DNA of 64,000 nt from Paroedura picta (GCF_049243985.1 NC_135370.1:171642324-171706323), one strand, 5' to 3'. Shown: positions 34,235 through 45,521, numbered from the stretch's first letter. The notes: generated by a model from the letters alone, not told the origin. Numbers and translations are program-made.

Positions 34235-37200
34235 AAAGTCATATGCTCTGGAAGTAACATCACCCAGACACACCCACCAGATGTGACATCACCAGACCAC
34301 TCCATCACAGAAAGTGGAATTACCAGGCCTCTTCCTTTGTCACCAGAATTGACATATCTATTAGACTCATTCCAACCCCACCTATATTTGGTTTTCCTAG
34401 TTTGCGACAGAAGCCAACATGATCTTGTTTTGCTTCATGAACAGAACAGGCTGGCTGCCTGTTTGCTCTTCTTCAAGGAAAAGGTGCGTGAGGTGGATTT
34501 GAGAGACTGTGGTTGAAGACTGAGCGAGGGGGCCAGACCTCTCTGGGCAGAATAAGGCATCCTCCCTCCACCAGAAGCCTCAAGCCCAGATGCAGATTCT
34601 TTCACCTCGCCTCCCTGCAGTGTAGCATTGCAGAAGCCAGCCCTGCTCCTGACTGGGAATATTCACCAGATGGGCTGCCAGCTAACCATAAAAACATGAG
34701 AGGCCATGATGGATCAGTCCAGCCTTCTGTGTCACACAATCACAAAATCTCAGGGATCATCAAGAGGTCTACCAGCAGTGCTAGAACTCTAAAAGGCTTA
34801 CCTCTGTTGCCTCCAAGCACCAAGAAAAACAGCATCACTGCCCCAGTCATAAGAGCAAAAAAGATGCCATGTTAGGTCAGGTCAGTGGCCCATCCAGTAC
34901 ACAGTGGCCAAATCCCAAGGGGCATCAGGAGCGTTTTCACCACACAGGGAAGGCCATGTGAACTACAAGTCCCCAGAGTCCCAGAGCCAGAAACCAACCA
35001 ATGGGGAAGGGCTTCTGGAGTTCTGGTTCTGCTGGGGGACCTCCTGATGGCCCTTGGGTTTTGGACAACACGTGACACAGAGTATTGGACTGGATGTGTG
35101 GCAAAGTGCTAGACTGGATGGGCCACTGGCTTCTCTTATGTTCTGCCCAGAGTGCAGGGTCTGTTCTGTTCATGAAGCAAAGGGGATCAGTTTGTACTTC
35201 TTTGAGATTGCCAGTTCCCCCCTGGAGGCTGGCCTCTCTAGTAATGTGTAAGTCAAATGTAGATGGGGCGGGTCTAATAGGTATGTCAATTCTGGTGACT
35301 CAGGAAGAGGTCAAGCAGCCCCGCTTCCTGTGATGGGAAGAGCCAGTGTGCACAGCATCACTAATAAACTACAAAGCTTGTTATATAGTCAGTTTCATTT
35401 GTGGGTTTGTGCAGTATGCTAAATAGCAAACCCCACCATGCAAAGCAGCAATTCTCAGGGAGAGTGATCTGTGTAATCTGAAAGTGTCTTTGGGAGATCT
35501 CCAGGAAACACCAGAGGGTTGGGAATCTTAGCAAGCCCTAAGAATATATTTTCCCGGGGTCAGAAATGGCTGCCAGGGCAAAGGGAAACCTGGGGAAAAA
35601 GGAATCCTTGTGCAGGCTTTGCACTGGATCAAGGTGTAGTAACAGTGGAGGGGGCAGCCTGGCAGTGGGAGGATATCAGAGAGGTTTGCTCACAAGTAAG
35701 TTGTGAGAGGGGGGCGTGAATCAGCATACCCACCAGGACCCCTGGGGGGTCCCCAGATCCCAGTTTGGAATGATTGCCTGAGGCTTACAGCATACAGCTA
35801 TTGCATTTTCTCCCCAGTACAGAAACAATGGAGAACTAGCAGAAGATCTGCCATGCAGAATCAGTGTTACCACACATGCACAGAGTATAAACTTGCTCTT
35901 CCTTGTCAAAGGAAGCTCTATTGATATAGAGCTTGTTCTGGTATAGACTCTAAAGCTCCACAGCCACTTTGTCACACTTATGGACCACATTTCCTCTATC
36001 AAAGAGGTGTCTTGGGGCAATCACTCTTTTGCTTAGCCTGACTTGCCTCATAGGGCTGTTGTCGATGAAAGCTGCTCCTCTGCTTTAATTTTTAAAAGAA
36101 TTTTATTTATTTAGAACATTTCTATGTGGCCTCTCCAGTAAATTTACCCAAAGTAGCTTACAACATAGATGCTCTTACTCCTCCTATCTGGCTCTTTTCT
36201 GCATCCACACTGTAAAGCAATCACTGAAGGCAAGTAGGAAAATAAATCAGCCGCAGAGGCATTAAGTTCACTTACCTGTTTCCCTTGGGCGGGGCTGTCG
36301 AAGTTTCCCGTCCTGTCCAATTAACATTTGTCCGTGGCAAGAATACTGAGAACAAGCTTCCGGCCTGTCTGCCAGTGCTGCTGGATATGGGGCGATTCGA
36401 CAGGCTTCCGCCGTGCTTCCGTCCCATTTATTGTCCATGTAAGCTTGGGCTCCTCTGAAAAGCAGCTGTTTTGTTTTTTCTGCAAATGGTCAAGAAAATA
36501 TTAAGACACACAATACTCACTGTTCCCACCCCTTGAAGTTATCCTAAGGAATCTCAGCTCCCAATCCCCCAAAGACAAGTGCTTTCAAGTTCTTGAATGT
36601 TCGAACTCTGAAGCAAACTGTGGGCCACAACTTAACTCCCAACCCTATTCCAGCTTTTTTCTTTACTTGTTTCATACTCCACTTTTCTCCCCAAAGAGTA
36701 TCCAAAGTGGCTTACAAAATTCCCCCCCTCCCCTTTCTTGTTTCATCCTCAAAAGAACTTTGGGAAGCAGGCTTGGGTGGAGAATGTGTGACTGTTCCAA
36801 GGTCACTCAGCCAGCTCCCAAGGGAACAGCGACGATTCAGACCCAAGTTTTCCAGAGCCTCGTCTGACACTCTAAACACCACACTACAATGTCTTTCACT
36901 GACAGTCCATAGCCAGGACATAAATGATGTTTCACAGGTACAATTTCTTCCATGTACATGGAGCATATTCTGCTGTTTAGAACCCTCCTAGGAGGAGTGA
37001 CATACCGGCCTGGCCCAAGAGACACACTCCCCTTGCCATTTGACTGAGTTGCCCTGCTGCTAAACAGGACCTCCTGTTTCTTCTTCGCACAACTGCTAAT
37101 CATTCAAAAATCAAAACAGGGACATGTTTGTAATATATCTAAGCCCCACACCAAGTATCACTTCCTCTTTCCTTGCCGCAGTCTGCTAAAAACTCTTCCC

Positions 37201-38231
37201 AGCTTTGCAGCACCGATGCATCCTGCTTATAAGGAGAACTGTCAGCATCTCAAAATAACACTTCAGCATCTGCAGAATGTGAAATGACGCTGCAGGATGC
37301 ATTTGCGGGGGGTGCTTAACAGGTGCACAGTAGGGAAAAAAGATCACCTACACAGGCTTCAAGAGAAACAAGGCGAACCTTGAAGGAAAACAATGCGAAG
37401 AAGAAGAAAGCATTAAAATAGGTTTGCAAACCAGCATTTGCAATCTGAGAAAATACAGCAGAAGCAGGAGTGGGGCATGCCTGCATCTTGGCAAGACTAC
37501 GGTAAGGTGACCAGAGTGTCTTTTGGAGGGACATCTGGGGGTATCTGGCAAATTGTACTTACGTTGAAATTAAAAAATATATATTACAATACTATTTTTG
37601 CGTTCTGTGCATTCTATGAAACTTTTTGTTGCTCCATAGAGATCAAATTTTTAATCAAGAACCCTCCCCCCTCCCGTCAATAGTGTCCCACTTTACCAAT
37701 ATTAAAATCTGGTCACCTTAGACTAGGGGTGCCTTCCCCGTTATGAAATGAGAGCTCGCAAGAACAAGATCAGAGGTTCAGGGTAAGGGACTCTTGACCA
37801 AAGAATTGTGTTCCCACCAGCTCTCGTGAGAACCAGACCTGCAAGTCTGGAGTGACTCTTGACCAGGGGTGGTCAAACTGCGGCCCTCCAGATGGCCGTG
37901 GACTACAATTCCCATGAGCCCCTGCCAGCGAATGCTGGCAGGGGCTCCTGGGAATTGTAGTCCACGGCCATCTGGAGGGCCGCAGTTCGACTACCCCTGC
38001 TCTTGACCAAAGAATTCTCTTCCCGCCAACTCTCGCGAGAACGAGACTTCCCCCCCCCCCGCCAAATTCGGCTCTCTCCCGCCTTCTCTCCCCCCCCCCC
38101 CCCATTTCCTCACCGAAGATTTCACGCCGGTACCTCTCGCCCATGACGCCCTGGCTCAACTCCCGCAACCTGACCCGGGTTTTCAGCTGCAGCGGGGCCG
38201 AGTCCCCGAACGGGCAGGAGCGCTTCGGCAT
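29145..38231 (-). CDS. SIVA1: SIVA1 apoptosis-inducing factor, complete
   Basis: Spliced CDS complement(join(29145..29202, 32163..32319, 36276..36479, 38114..38231)), 537 nt, 178 codons plus TGA; the human protein has 175. SIVA1 is a small zinc-binding adaptor that binds the CD27 tail, BCL-XL and the MDM2/ARF and p53 machinery and promotes apoptosis. The start [17 protein letters not shown] matches the family N-terminus. Exon 2 has [15 protein letters not shown] and [11 protein letters not shown]. Residues about 117-171 form the cysteine-rich zinc module (CSSC, CTQC, CKNC, CSCC, CSSC, CSGC). Phases 1, 1 and 2 join without a break. It is convergent with AKT1 and in the same strand direction as ADSS1. 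The start was chosen from homology and a G at -3. Confidence 0.96.
29705..29946 (+). mobile_element. CR1-like 3' terminus split by a hAT
   Basis: CATTCAGCAGGGGGTTGGAC before and CCTTCCAACTCTATGATTCT after the nested hAT at 29776-29913. Confidence 0.7.
29776..29913. mobile_element. Hairpin hAT MITE, 138 bp, nested in CR1
   Basis: CAGGGGTAGTCAAACTGCGG to CTTGACTACCCCTG, near-perfect fold-back. Exact duplication CTTTGGAG at 29768-29775 and 29914-29921. Confidence 0.93.
29980..30325. mobile_element. hAT transposon, 346 bp
   Basis: Ends CAGTGATCCCCAACCATTTC and GGGGTTGAGGACCACTG. Exact duplication CCCTAAGG at 29972-29979 and 30326-30333. Same family as 43310-43643 in opposite orientation (shares GACAATTTTACTGAGG). 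Confidence 0.92.
30600..30695 (-). mobile_element. CR1 3' terminus, minus strand
   Basis: ATAGAATCATAGAGTTGGAA and GGCCATCTAGTCCAACCCCC. Confidence 0.75.
31435..31800 (-). mobile_element. L2-type LINE 3' end, minus strand
   Basis: Left AT-rich TTATTTATTTATTATTAG, then the UTR and coding tail AGAAGAGCTCTGTTTTGCAG and TTCCACCAGGTAGGGGCC. Confidence 0.65.
32163..32319 (-). CDS. SIVA1: SIVA1 exon 3, cysteine-rich module
   Basis: Acceptor TTTCCAAACAG (weak pyrimidine tract), donor GTAAGT. 51 codons between split codons: [17 protein letters not shown], then [18 protein letters not shown], then the CSCC and CSSC pairs. Cysteine spacing matches the B-box-like and zinc finger region of SIVA1. Confidence 0.95.
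32440..32722. mobile_element. Unclassified DNA-transposon-like repeat
   Basis: GGGTTTCGTGACGGCCCTGG at left, AGTTGAGAAAGGCTAACG at right; reverse relative of 21317-22042. Confidence 0.5.
32873..33016 (-). mobile_element. CR1 3' end, minus strand
   Basis: AGAATCATAGAGTTGGAAGG at left and TGTGTATCCAACCTTTGC inside; same subfamily as the CR1 at 54342. Confidence 0.8.
33790..34236 (+). mobile_element. L2-type LINE 3' end with AAAT tail
   Basis: Coding tail CCCCCACCTAGTGGAACGAG and AGTTCCGCAGGGCCTGCAAA, UTR end GGGCGGTATAAAAATCC, then (AAAT)n from 34176 to 34236. Confidence 0.8.
36276..36479 (-). CDS. SIVA1: SIVA1 exon 2
   Basis: Acceptor CCATTTGCAG, donor GTAAGT. 67 codons between split codons: [20 protein letters not shown] to [20 protein letters not shown] aligns with human GQMLIGPDGRL. 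This is the least conserved part of the protein outside that block. Confidence 0.95.
36480..38113 (-). other. SIVA1 intron 1
   Basis: 36660-36895 is an old Sauria-type SINE on minus (GACTGTTCCAAGGTCACTCA). A hairpin hAT is at 37864. 36900-37750 shows nothing I can name. C-rich runs sit near 38050 and 38090 next to exon 1. Confidence 0.75.
37864..37999. mobile_element. Hairpin hAT MITE, 136 bp, in SIVA1 intron 1
   Basis: CAGGGGTGGTCAAACTGCGG to TTCGACTACCCCTG, near-perfect fold-back (centre CCAGCGAATGCTGG). Exact duplication CTCTTGAC at 37856-37863 and 38000-38007. Lies 115 bases from exon 1. Confidence 0.93.
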
Positions 38232-38760
38232 CCCAACCGCCGCCGGCTACCGAACGGGTATCGCGCGGGAAACACTCCACGACAGAAGCGGCCGCCGCTG
38301 AGGTAAACAGCGAAACACCGCCCTGCCTTCCTTCGAGACCCCAACCCCCCCTTCTACGTCACGGCAGGTCTGACGAATCGTGGAGGGGCCTGCGGGGACG
38401 GGAGCCACTGACAGCGGCGAGTAGGCGGGGAGAGGTGACGTCATGGATTAGATTGCGGGGGGGGAATAGGGCGTTAATGAGCAAGGGCGCTGTGGGGTCC
38501 GATTGGTTGGAGGCGGGCGTGTAGCGGCGCGCGCGAGCGAGTGACCAACCAGCCAACAAGCCTGCTTCGCCCCACCCCTTAGCTCTTCCTTCTCTTGGAT
38601 TGACTCCGCGACGGTTGTCCTCCCGTTCCGACCGAGCGCGCATGCGTGGGCTCCGCTGCGTTCTTTTCGCGCGCTCTGGCTGCCGCTGTTGGTCGGTTTC
38701 CAACTCTGGGTTGGGAGAAACCTGGGGACTTTGGGGTGGATCCTGGAGTGGGCGGGATTT
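38000..38760 (-). promoter_or_regulatory. SIVA1 CpG-rich promoter and first exon
   Basis: GC- and CpG-rich block around SIVA1 exon 1 (CG in GCGCGCGCGAGCG near 38530, CCGACCGAGCGCGCATGCG near 38630). No TATA box was seen at a fixed distance. It contains CCAAT-like ATTGG on the plus strand near 38500 (GTCCGATTGGTTGG). The transcription start is not determined. No divergent gene is visible upstream. Confidence 0.7.
38114..38231 (-). CDS. SIVA1: SIVA1 exon 1 coding part
   Basis: ATG at 38231-38229; 39 codons from MPKRSCPFG to ERYRREIF plus one base. Donor GTGAGG. It encodes the N-terminal segment and start of the amphipathic region. It lies inside the CpG-rich promoter. Confidence 0.95.
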
Positions 38761-39155
38761 GGGACCCTAGTGCCCCCACCCACCAGAGCAGCCGCTTTCT
38801 CCTGGGGAACTGATCTCTTTAGTCTGGAGATGATTCCAGGGGGGTCTCCAGGTCCCCCCTGGAGGTTGGCATCCCAGGAAGCAGACATTGGACCGCCGCC
38901 AAAAAGAAACACATTGTGAATAATTTCGATTGTTATTTTTTGTCATCATTACAGGGGTTATCTGAACTCCGGGTTGCCAGCTCTGGGCTGGGAAATACCT
39001 GGAAACTTTCGGGATGGAGCTGGGGCCGGGAGGGAGCTCAGTATGTTATGGAGTCCACCATCCAAGCCTTGCCTTGTATCGCTAGTCTGGAGAGGAGCAA
39101 TAATTCGGGGGGGGGGGGGTTCCCCATGTCCTTCCCACTGGAGGTTGGCATGGGA
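38698..39155 (+). repeat. Two direct copies of a GGTTGCCA-type inverted-end repeat with spacer
   Basis: Copies 38698-38880 and 38965-39151 run from CTCTGGGTTGGGA-like starts to CCTGGAGGTTGGCAT-like ends. The spacer ACACATTGTGAATAATTTCG is echoed at 39724. Confidence 0.65.
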
Positions 39156-39735
39156 ATATTATTTATTTATTTATTTATTATATTTCTATGCCGCCCTCCC
39201 CGGAGGCTCAGGGCGGTTTACATTAAACTTATAAACAATACATGAAACAGTCTTCGTTAATAATCATACAATAATAACAGTGGTTGTAACAGTATAATAT
39301 AACAGTACAACAATGCAACAGTGCAATGGCACAACAGGTCCAGAGCGCTCTGGTGGAGTTCTGGGAGGAAGGGGGGAGAGCGGGGGCCCTTCATTCGCTG
39401 TTGGTTGTGCTTGGTCTCAACCAAATGCCTGGAGGAAGAGCTTCTTTTTGCAGGCCCTGTGGAACTGTTTAAGCTCCACCAGGGCCCTGATCTCTTCTGG
39501 GAGCTCATTCCACCACGTGGGGGCCAGAACAGAGAATGCTCTGGCCCTGGTCGAGACCAGGTGGACCTCTTTAGGCCCAGGGACCATTAGCCGGTTGGTG
39601 GCAGTGGAGCGCAGAGCTCTTTTGGGGGCATAGGCAGGGAGGCGGTCCCTCAGGTACACTGGGCCCTGACCGCGAATGGCCTTGAAGGTAATTACCAGAA
39701 CCTTTAGCCTGATCCGGAATTCAAAGAAAAACATT
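39156..39735 (-). mobile_element. L2-type LINE 3' end, minus strand
   Basis: Left tail (ATTT)n and CCGCCCTCCCCGGAGGCTCA. The minus-strand frame reads KVLVITFKAIRGQGPVYLRD then [20 protein letters not shown], the L2 ORF2 C-terminus. About 107 codons remain open. Confidence 0.85.
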
Positions 39736-39787
39736 GTCAATCATTTCATTTCTTATTTTCGTCTTCATTACAGGGTTCTCTGATCCT

Positions 39788-39998
39788 AGGGTTGCCAGAT
39801 TCAGGAATACCTGGAGACTTTGTGGGTACAGCTGGGAGTGGGTGGGATTTGGGGTGGGGAAGGGCCTCAGTGGAGTATAAAGCTATGGAGGCCCACCCTT
39901 CAGAGCTGCCATCTTCTCCAGGGGAATTGACCCGTGGCCTGGAAATGAGCTATATTCCAGGGGATCCACAGGTCCCACACGGAGGTAGCATTCCTAGC
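39788..39998 (+). repeat. Third copy of the GGTTGCCA-type repeat
   Basis: GGGTTGCCAGATTCAGGAAT to CACACGGAGGTAGCATTCC. Preceded by the same spacer as the second copy (ACATTGTCAATCATTTCATT). Confidence 0.65.
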
Positions 39999-40413
39999 CC
40001 TTGGACAAGGTTGGGCTGGATCAGTGAAGGGGTGGATAGGTGGCTGGCTGGCTGGAAAGGAAGGACAGCCAGGTAGAGGGTGAATTGCTAGGCTAGTCTG
40101 CCTCCGAAAACAGACAGCGGGCCGTTCCTTCAATGCACTTTAATTGAGTCCTTCAATTCAAGTGGGAAGCTGTGTTGGTCTGAAGCAGCACAACCAATTG
40201 AGAGTCCAGTGGCACCTTTAAGACTTTGTGCTCTGGTCTGCAAACAGAAGAGACAGCTGAATGCTCTCCTTCAGAGAAGATGATGCCCTAAGATGCTTCC
40301 ACGCTTGAGAGGACAGAAGGGAGGTCAAGTTCTCAGGTAACTGCTGTCAACAATTGATTATATATTTACTCATTACGCACTTAACGTGGACATCTTTATT
40401 GTACACATAATAT

Positions 40414-40676
40414 TTGAGCCAGTTTGGTGTAGTGGTTAGGAGTGCGGACTTCTAATCTGGTATGCTGGGTTCGATTCTGCGCTCCCCCACATGCAGCCAG
40501 CTGGGTGACCTTGGGCTCCCCACGGCACTGAAAAAACTGTTTTGACCGAGCAAGAATATCAGGGCTCTCTCAGCCTCACCTACCCCACAGGGTGTCTGTT
40601 GTGGGGAGAGGAAAGGGAAGGCGACTGTAAGCCTTCGGGCAGGAAAGAGTGGCATATAAGAACCAACTCTTCTTCT
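40414..40676 (+). mobile_element. Sauria-type SINE
   Basis: GAGCCAGTTTGGTGTAGTGG, TTCGATTCTGCGC, GGTGTCTGTTGTGGGGAGAG, tail ACCAACTCTTCTTC. Very close to 15493-15775. Confidence 0.85.
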
Positions 40677-41394
40677 ATTTCCCATGACATTCAATCTCAA
40701 CTGAATATAGACAAATCCAAATTGCTATTTTCCCTATTTATCTCTGGAATTTGTTATCTATGTTCATTATGTTGTATGTACATTTATTCCTACACTTTGC
40801 CAATAAGTATGACCTGATCACTTCCATTGCATTAGATTGTATCTGAGGCCATGTGCATGTGCACGAAAGCTCATACCTTGAATACAACTTTGCTGGCCTT
40901 AAAGGGGCCATTGGACTCTAAATTTGTTACCGTCCCTCGGTTTCTCCCATCTTTCCTTCACTGCTACTCTCTGAGGTGAGTTAGGGTGACAAGCCTGTGC
41001 AATGGAGCACAGTGGTGAGAGTGGAGAATTAGGACCAGAGAGACTGGGGTTCAAATCCCTGCTTGCTATGAAGCCCACGGAGAGTCCTGGGCAAGTCTCT
41101 CAGACTAACCTGCCTCACCGGTTGGTCTGAAGCCACAGAACAAACGTTTGAATACAGGGGTACCTTTAAGTACAATGAAGTTTTAGTCTGGTGGGCAAGC
41201 GCTCTTCTTCAGATATAAGGTACCACTGGAATCAAACATCTGACAGGAATGCTGATTCTGTGGACTTAGGCACATGGTGAGTGGGCAGAAGATATTGTGG
41301 CGGTGCTTGGTTCTTGTAGCCCTTTCTTCCATGCCCCGGGGATTCTGTTTTTTTTGGGGGGGGGGAAAGGGGCGGGGGGAGGCAGCATCTGGGC

Positions 41395-41502
41395 AGGGAA
41401 TTGGGGTCAATCACTGTGGGTGGGCAGGTAGTTGAGTTTCCTGCATTGTGCAGTGGGTTGGACTAGATCACCCTGGAAGGCCCTTCCAGTTCTATGATTC
41501 GA
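41395..41502 (+). mobile_element. CR1-like 3' terminus
   Basis: TTTCCTGCATTGTGCAGTGG, GTTGGACTAGATCACCCTGG, TTCTATGATTCG. Confidence 0.65.
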
Positions 41503-42059
41503 CTTCACAGGATCGTTGTGAGGAGAAAATAAGGAAGGGAGAACGGTGTGTGCTACCAGCCTAAGTTACTTGTAAGTCAGAATGGTCCCTTGGGAGCCCT
41601 GGAAGGGTTTCCTGAATGGGTGGGAGTTATTTTTTTATATATATCTTAAACATTCTTTTAACATTCAGCACTTTAGGTCCTTTCCCATCTATGGTGAAAT
41701 GTTAAAGTGAATGTAGAGGTGGCTGTCCAAAAATATCAAAGAAAAAAGGTTCCTGGAAGCCCAGCTAGCGGGATCTGCCCATCTTTAAGAACACAATTGA
41801 TACATTTTAATGAACTCCTTTTTGGTCTGCGGACCTTCTTTAGTGCAATATTTTCCACCACAGAACAATGGACCCTTCATAATATATCATTCATTGCATC
41901 TATAGATCTTCAGTAGCTCAACAACACAGGTCTCCTGTGAGATCAAGAGTTGTGGTCCATTGCATAGGAATTCCTTTTGTGTTGATTTGATTGTACCGTG
42001 AACCCTTTTGTTGTGCCTGCTTTGGTACGTTCTGCAAGGCAAGTTTGTATTCACATGAA

Positions 42060-42262
42060 CGCACATGAAGCTGCTTTATATTGAACCAGGCCCTTGGTCT
42101 ATCAAGATCACTACTGTCTATTCCGCCTGGCAGCAGCTTCCCATGGTCTTAGGCAGAGCTCTTTACTGCCTGGTCCTTTTTAATTGGAGATGGTGTGGAC
42201 TGAACCTGGGGCCTTCAGGAGGCCAAGCAGATGCCCTGTTACTGAGCCATGGCCCTTAATCC
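42060..42262 (-). mobile_element. tRNA-derived SINE, minus strand
   Basis: On minus it starts AAGGGCCATGGCTCAGTAAC with box-B-like CCCAGGTTCAGTCC, and ends AAGCAGCTTCATG. A remnant is at 27080-27195 (CATGAAACTGCCCTGCTGAG). Confidence 0.65.
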
Positions 42263-42550
42263 ATCACAAAAGATGTTCTCTTCTGATTATTTTTGCCCCA
42301 TGCTGGTCCTCCTCACCCACAGCTGTGCAACCATGAGTCTGCCAAGAATAGGCAGATGGTGCCAGAGGTGTTGACATTACATTTCCTAGCTGTTGTACAA
42401 ACCTTTTAGCAACATCTGCTGCCACCTTGTTTGCTGGCTGTCTGAGAATGGAAACAGTAAAATCTGTCTTGTCTAAATCCAGTGTTTTGTTATGTTGGCA
42501 AGACAGCTCAATGGTGATTTGCTAATCAGTTGCCACTCAGGCCTGTGGGA

Positions 42551-42815
42551 ATCCAGGGTGGTGAAGCAGTTAAACAGCGGCAGCTTCTAATCTAGGGAGC
42601 TGGGTTTGTTTTCCCCGCTCTTCTTCCACATGCATTGGCCACCTTGGGCTTGTCGTAACTGTGTTATTCTGACTGAGCAGTCCTGTCAGAAGCTCTCTCA
42701 GCCTCCCCTACCTCACAGGGTGTCTGTTGTGGGGAAAGGAAGGAAAGGCGATTGGAAGCCGCTTTGAGACTCCCTTGGACAGTGAAAAGCAGGGTGTAAA
42801 AACCAACTCCTCTAG
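42551..42815 (+). mobile_element. Sauria-type SINE, diverged
   Basis: CCAGGGTGGTGAAGCAGTTA, TGGGTTTGTTTTCCCC, GGTGTCTGTTGTGGGGAAAG, tail ACCAACTCCTC. Confidence 0.75.
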
Positions 42816-43309
42816 AGGCTCAAGCATTGGTTTTGGAATATGGTGGAGACAGTCCTCGGGGATGACTTTGTGGGAAGTCTAAGACTTTGCCCAGTCTCTT
42901 AGCCTCAGACTTCAGAGGGGATCTGTAGAGTCAGCGGGACCTATAGGTCAAGACCTTGAACATCCTTCCTTTCTACTGTCCTGTCTTTAGTGTGTAGATC
43001 ACTATTCTCCAGGAATCTTCCTTATGGCTGACACTTTCTCTTGCACCTTTCTCCATCTTGGCATCTCTATCCATCCCCGCTGGCCTCCTAGTTAGGCTAC
43101 ATTAGAATCCTGCCTGTCATGACTACAACGCAGTTCCTTAAAAGAACAGATGCATTTTAATTTGCAGAGAAAGAAGCTGTGTGTGTAACTTCAACAGCAC
43201 ACACAAACCAGACCGACTCTGCCATGTTATGGGCCTTGAGCCCCCCTTCCAGCATAATATTCCTTTAGAACTTAGGTCAACTGAATGTATCACCTGCCAT
43301 GACCTAGAT

Positions 43310-43643
43310 CAGTGGTCTCCAACCCCCAATCTGGAGACCGGTCCCAGTTGATACCGGGCCGTGGCTCCTCCTCCCCAGCTGCTACCTTGGGGGCTGCCCT
43401 GCCACTCTGCCACCGGCTCACCTTTGGTGCTCTCCAGCGGCCGCCAAGGCTGGGGCTCCCCCTCGGCGTGGCACTGCACAGCTGCTGCTGGCAGCGCCTC
43501 CCAGCGGGTGGCGGGAAGTCAGGGGCCCCAGTGGGAAAGCAAGCAGAGCAGGGGCTCAGGCAGCGGCGGCAACATCCCCCGGGCCTCAGTAAAATTGTCA
43601 AGCGTTGACCGGTCCCAGGAGATAAAAAGGTTGGGGACCACTG
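43310..43643. mobile_element. hAT transposon, 334 bp
   Basis: Ends CAGTGGTCTCCAACCCCC and GGTTGGGGACCACTG. Exact duplication ACCTAGAT at 43302-43309 and 43644-43651. Inverted relative to 29980-30325. Confidence 0.92.
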
Positions 43644-43659
43644 ACCTAGATGGCCCAGG

Positions 43660-43745
43660 CTAGCCAGAACTCAGAAGGTAAGCACTCAGCCCTGGCAAGT
43701 ATTTGGATGGAAGACCTCCAAGCAGAATCTGTAAAACTGAATTTA
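43660..43745 (+). mobile_element. 5S-rRNA-derived SINE fragment
   Basis: CAGAAGGTAAGCACTCAGCC and AAGTATTTGGATGGAAGACC resemble the 5S internal promoter and 3' part (GGAAGCTAAGCAGGGT, TACTTGGATGGGAGACC). Confidence 0.55.
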
Positions 43746-44160
43746 TTTGTGTTATATGCAAGAAAATGCTACCCGCAGATGCACACCCTGTGCCTCCAAA
43801 TCTGGCACACAGTAACATTCTTGATCACTTTCTCCCAATCCAAACCTGGGTCCATGGTCCTTCTTGGCAAGCCCTTCTCAATCTGGCAAAGTTTGAGTCC
43901 AGTGGCCGCTTTAATATGTTGGGACGGGTTTAAGGCAGGCACCATTTTCAACTGAAAGGGGAAAGGTATTTTTAAAATACTTACCTGGTGCCACATCAGG
44001 GGCTGCTCGCAGCAGCTTTTGAGGGACCAAAATACTTCAGCCTCACCATGTAGTATGGACCCTCCCTTAAGTCTGATATTTTGGTTAATGCCTATCCGTG
44101 TAGTACAACTTCCTTGTGAAGAAAAGGAACAGAAAGACAAATCTTGCACTTCCATAAGCC

Positions 44161-44166
44161 TTTATT
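44161..44166 (-). promoter_or_regulatory. ADSS1 distal poly(A) signal candidate
   Basis: AATAAA on the minus strand (context GTTCAATAAAGGC) at the border of low-repeat sequence. Good context for a transcript end. Confidence 0.6.
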
Positions 44167-44824
44167 GAACAAAAAGGAAGATTTCTAAGATAAGAGCGTT
44201 CATCTCCATTTACAATATACAAAAATAACCAAGAGGACTCTTAGTGCGTTAGTTAAGAAGTCTATACTTGACTGTACTCAGTAACAGGGACATAGAAAGC
44301 CTCATGGGGCTCCTTTGACTTCCCCCTATATCCTGTGCTGGGATATCCTCTTAAGACATCTGCTCTGCTCTCAAGCCCCAGAACAGTTAAAACAGTTTTG
44401 TTTCAGGTTAGGAACCTAGAATCTAAACTGACCAAGCAAAGCTATGTTAAACTATCAACAACCATGTTCCACACCAAACAATTCCTAAAATGTAGAACAG
44501 GGAAAACAGGCACAACGGTAAAGGTCATTACTCACTTCAAAAATATTCTTCATATATTAAGGCTTGTATCACTGAGCGAACTGTACAACTCCCTTATAAA
44601 TTAAAAGAGGTCTGAATCTCAGAACAAAACATAGTTCTGCTGAAATTAGAACACACAATTCAAGAAGGTTCTCGAACACAGTGAAAGGAAAGAAAATAAA
44701 ATTACAGGAACAACAACAACAAAAAAAGTGTAATTGTGAGGAAAAGGCCTGATGATAAATGGGCACAATCCATGGGGAAGTTCTGCGAAAGCCCCTCTGA
44801 AATGGACAGCAGCAGCACAAGTGC

Positions 44825-44898
44825 TCTGCTGGCAGGGGCTCATGGGAATTGTAGTCCATGGACATCTGGAGGACCACAGGTTGACTGCCCCTGCTCTA
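44825..44898. mobile_element. Half of a hairpin hAT MITE
   Basis: GCTGGCAGGGGCTCATGGGA to GGTTGACTGCCCCTG. Only one arm is present; within the maximal ADSS1 3' UTR. Confidence 0.75.
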
Positions 44899-45521
44899 GG
44901 ACACAACTGCCACTCATTTTGATGGCTCTCCCATGGATCCAACAGGGCTTGTCATGTTCTGAGGATTCCCTGTTAATTCCTGGGTTGGCAACATCTCTGC
45001 AGGTGTCTTTTTACTGAATGTGGAACTCTGCACCATAGGAGGTCTGCAAAAGTACCTCTGTAACCCTGGAAGAAAGCTAGATCTGCAATGCTCAGGATTC
45101 TAACCTTAGCCCAAGATAGCCCAGGCGATCCCAATCCCACCTGGCTAGCGCTTGGGTGACCTCCAAGGATCATTATGGCTGAGGAAGTGTTGGTCTTAAA
45201 GGTGCCACTGGACTAAAACTTGGCTCTGCTGGTTTAGACCAAGACGGCGACCCACATGAATCTAACTACTCTTAATGTTTTGCGAAGCAACTGAAAGAGC
45301 AGCCACAACACTCCTACTCAGACCAGGCACTAAAGGAGAGTGTTATGTGGCCACCACCTCCCTTTCCGTATTTTGTAGAATTTTCCAACCCGGCCAAGGT
45401 CCCTTCGATCTCCTACCTATTTCACAACAGGCAAGAGCACAGCACCTCTAGAGGAGAGAGTGTGAATATTCAGGAGGAGGGGATGATGATTCTTCGGGCC
45501 AAAGCCGGTCAAGGTGCAGGG

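Larger units (their letters stand above)
32320..36275 (-). other. SIVA1 intron 2
   Basis: Repeat relics (32440-32722, 32873-33016, 33653-33760, 33790-34236) and CR1-like pieces around 34680-35130 (minus and plus, TGGATCAGTCCAGCCTTC). 33020-33640, 34240-34670 and 35240-36270 have no feature I can name. Confidence 0.7.
38760..44140. other. Intergenic, SIVA1 to ADSS1
   Basis: 5.4 kb between the SIVA1 promoter and the ADSS1 3' end, wholly repeats and relics. 40010-40400, 41640-42050, 42830-43300 and 43750-44140 have no recognisable gene; 40995-41130 is a MIR-like SINE remnant. Confidence 0.75.
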
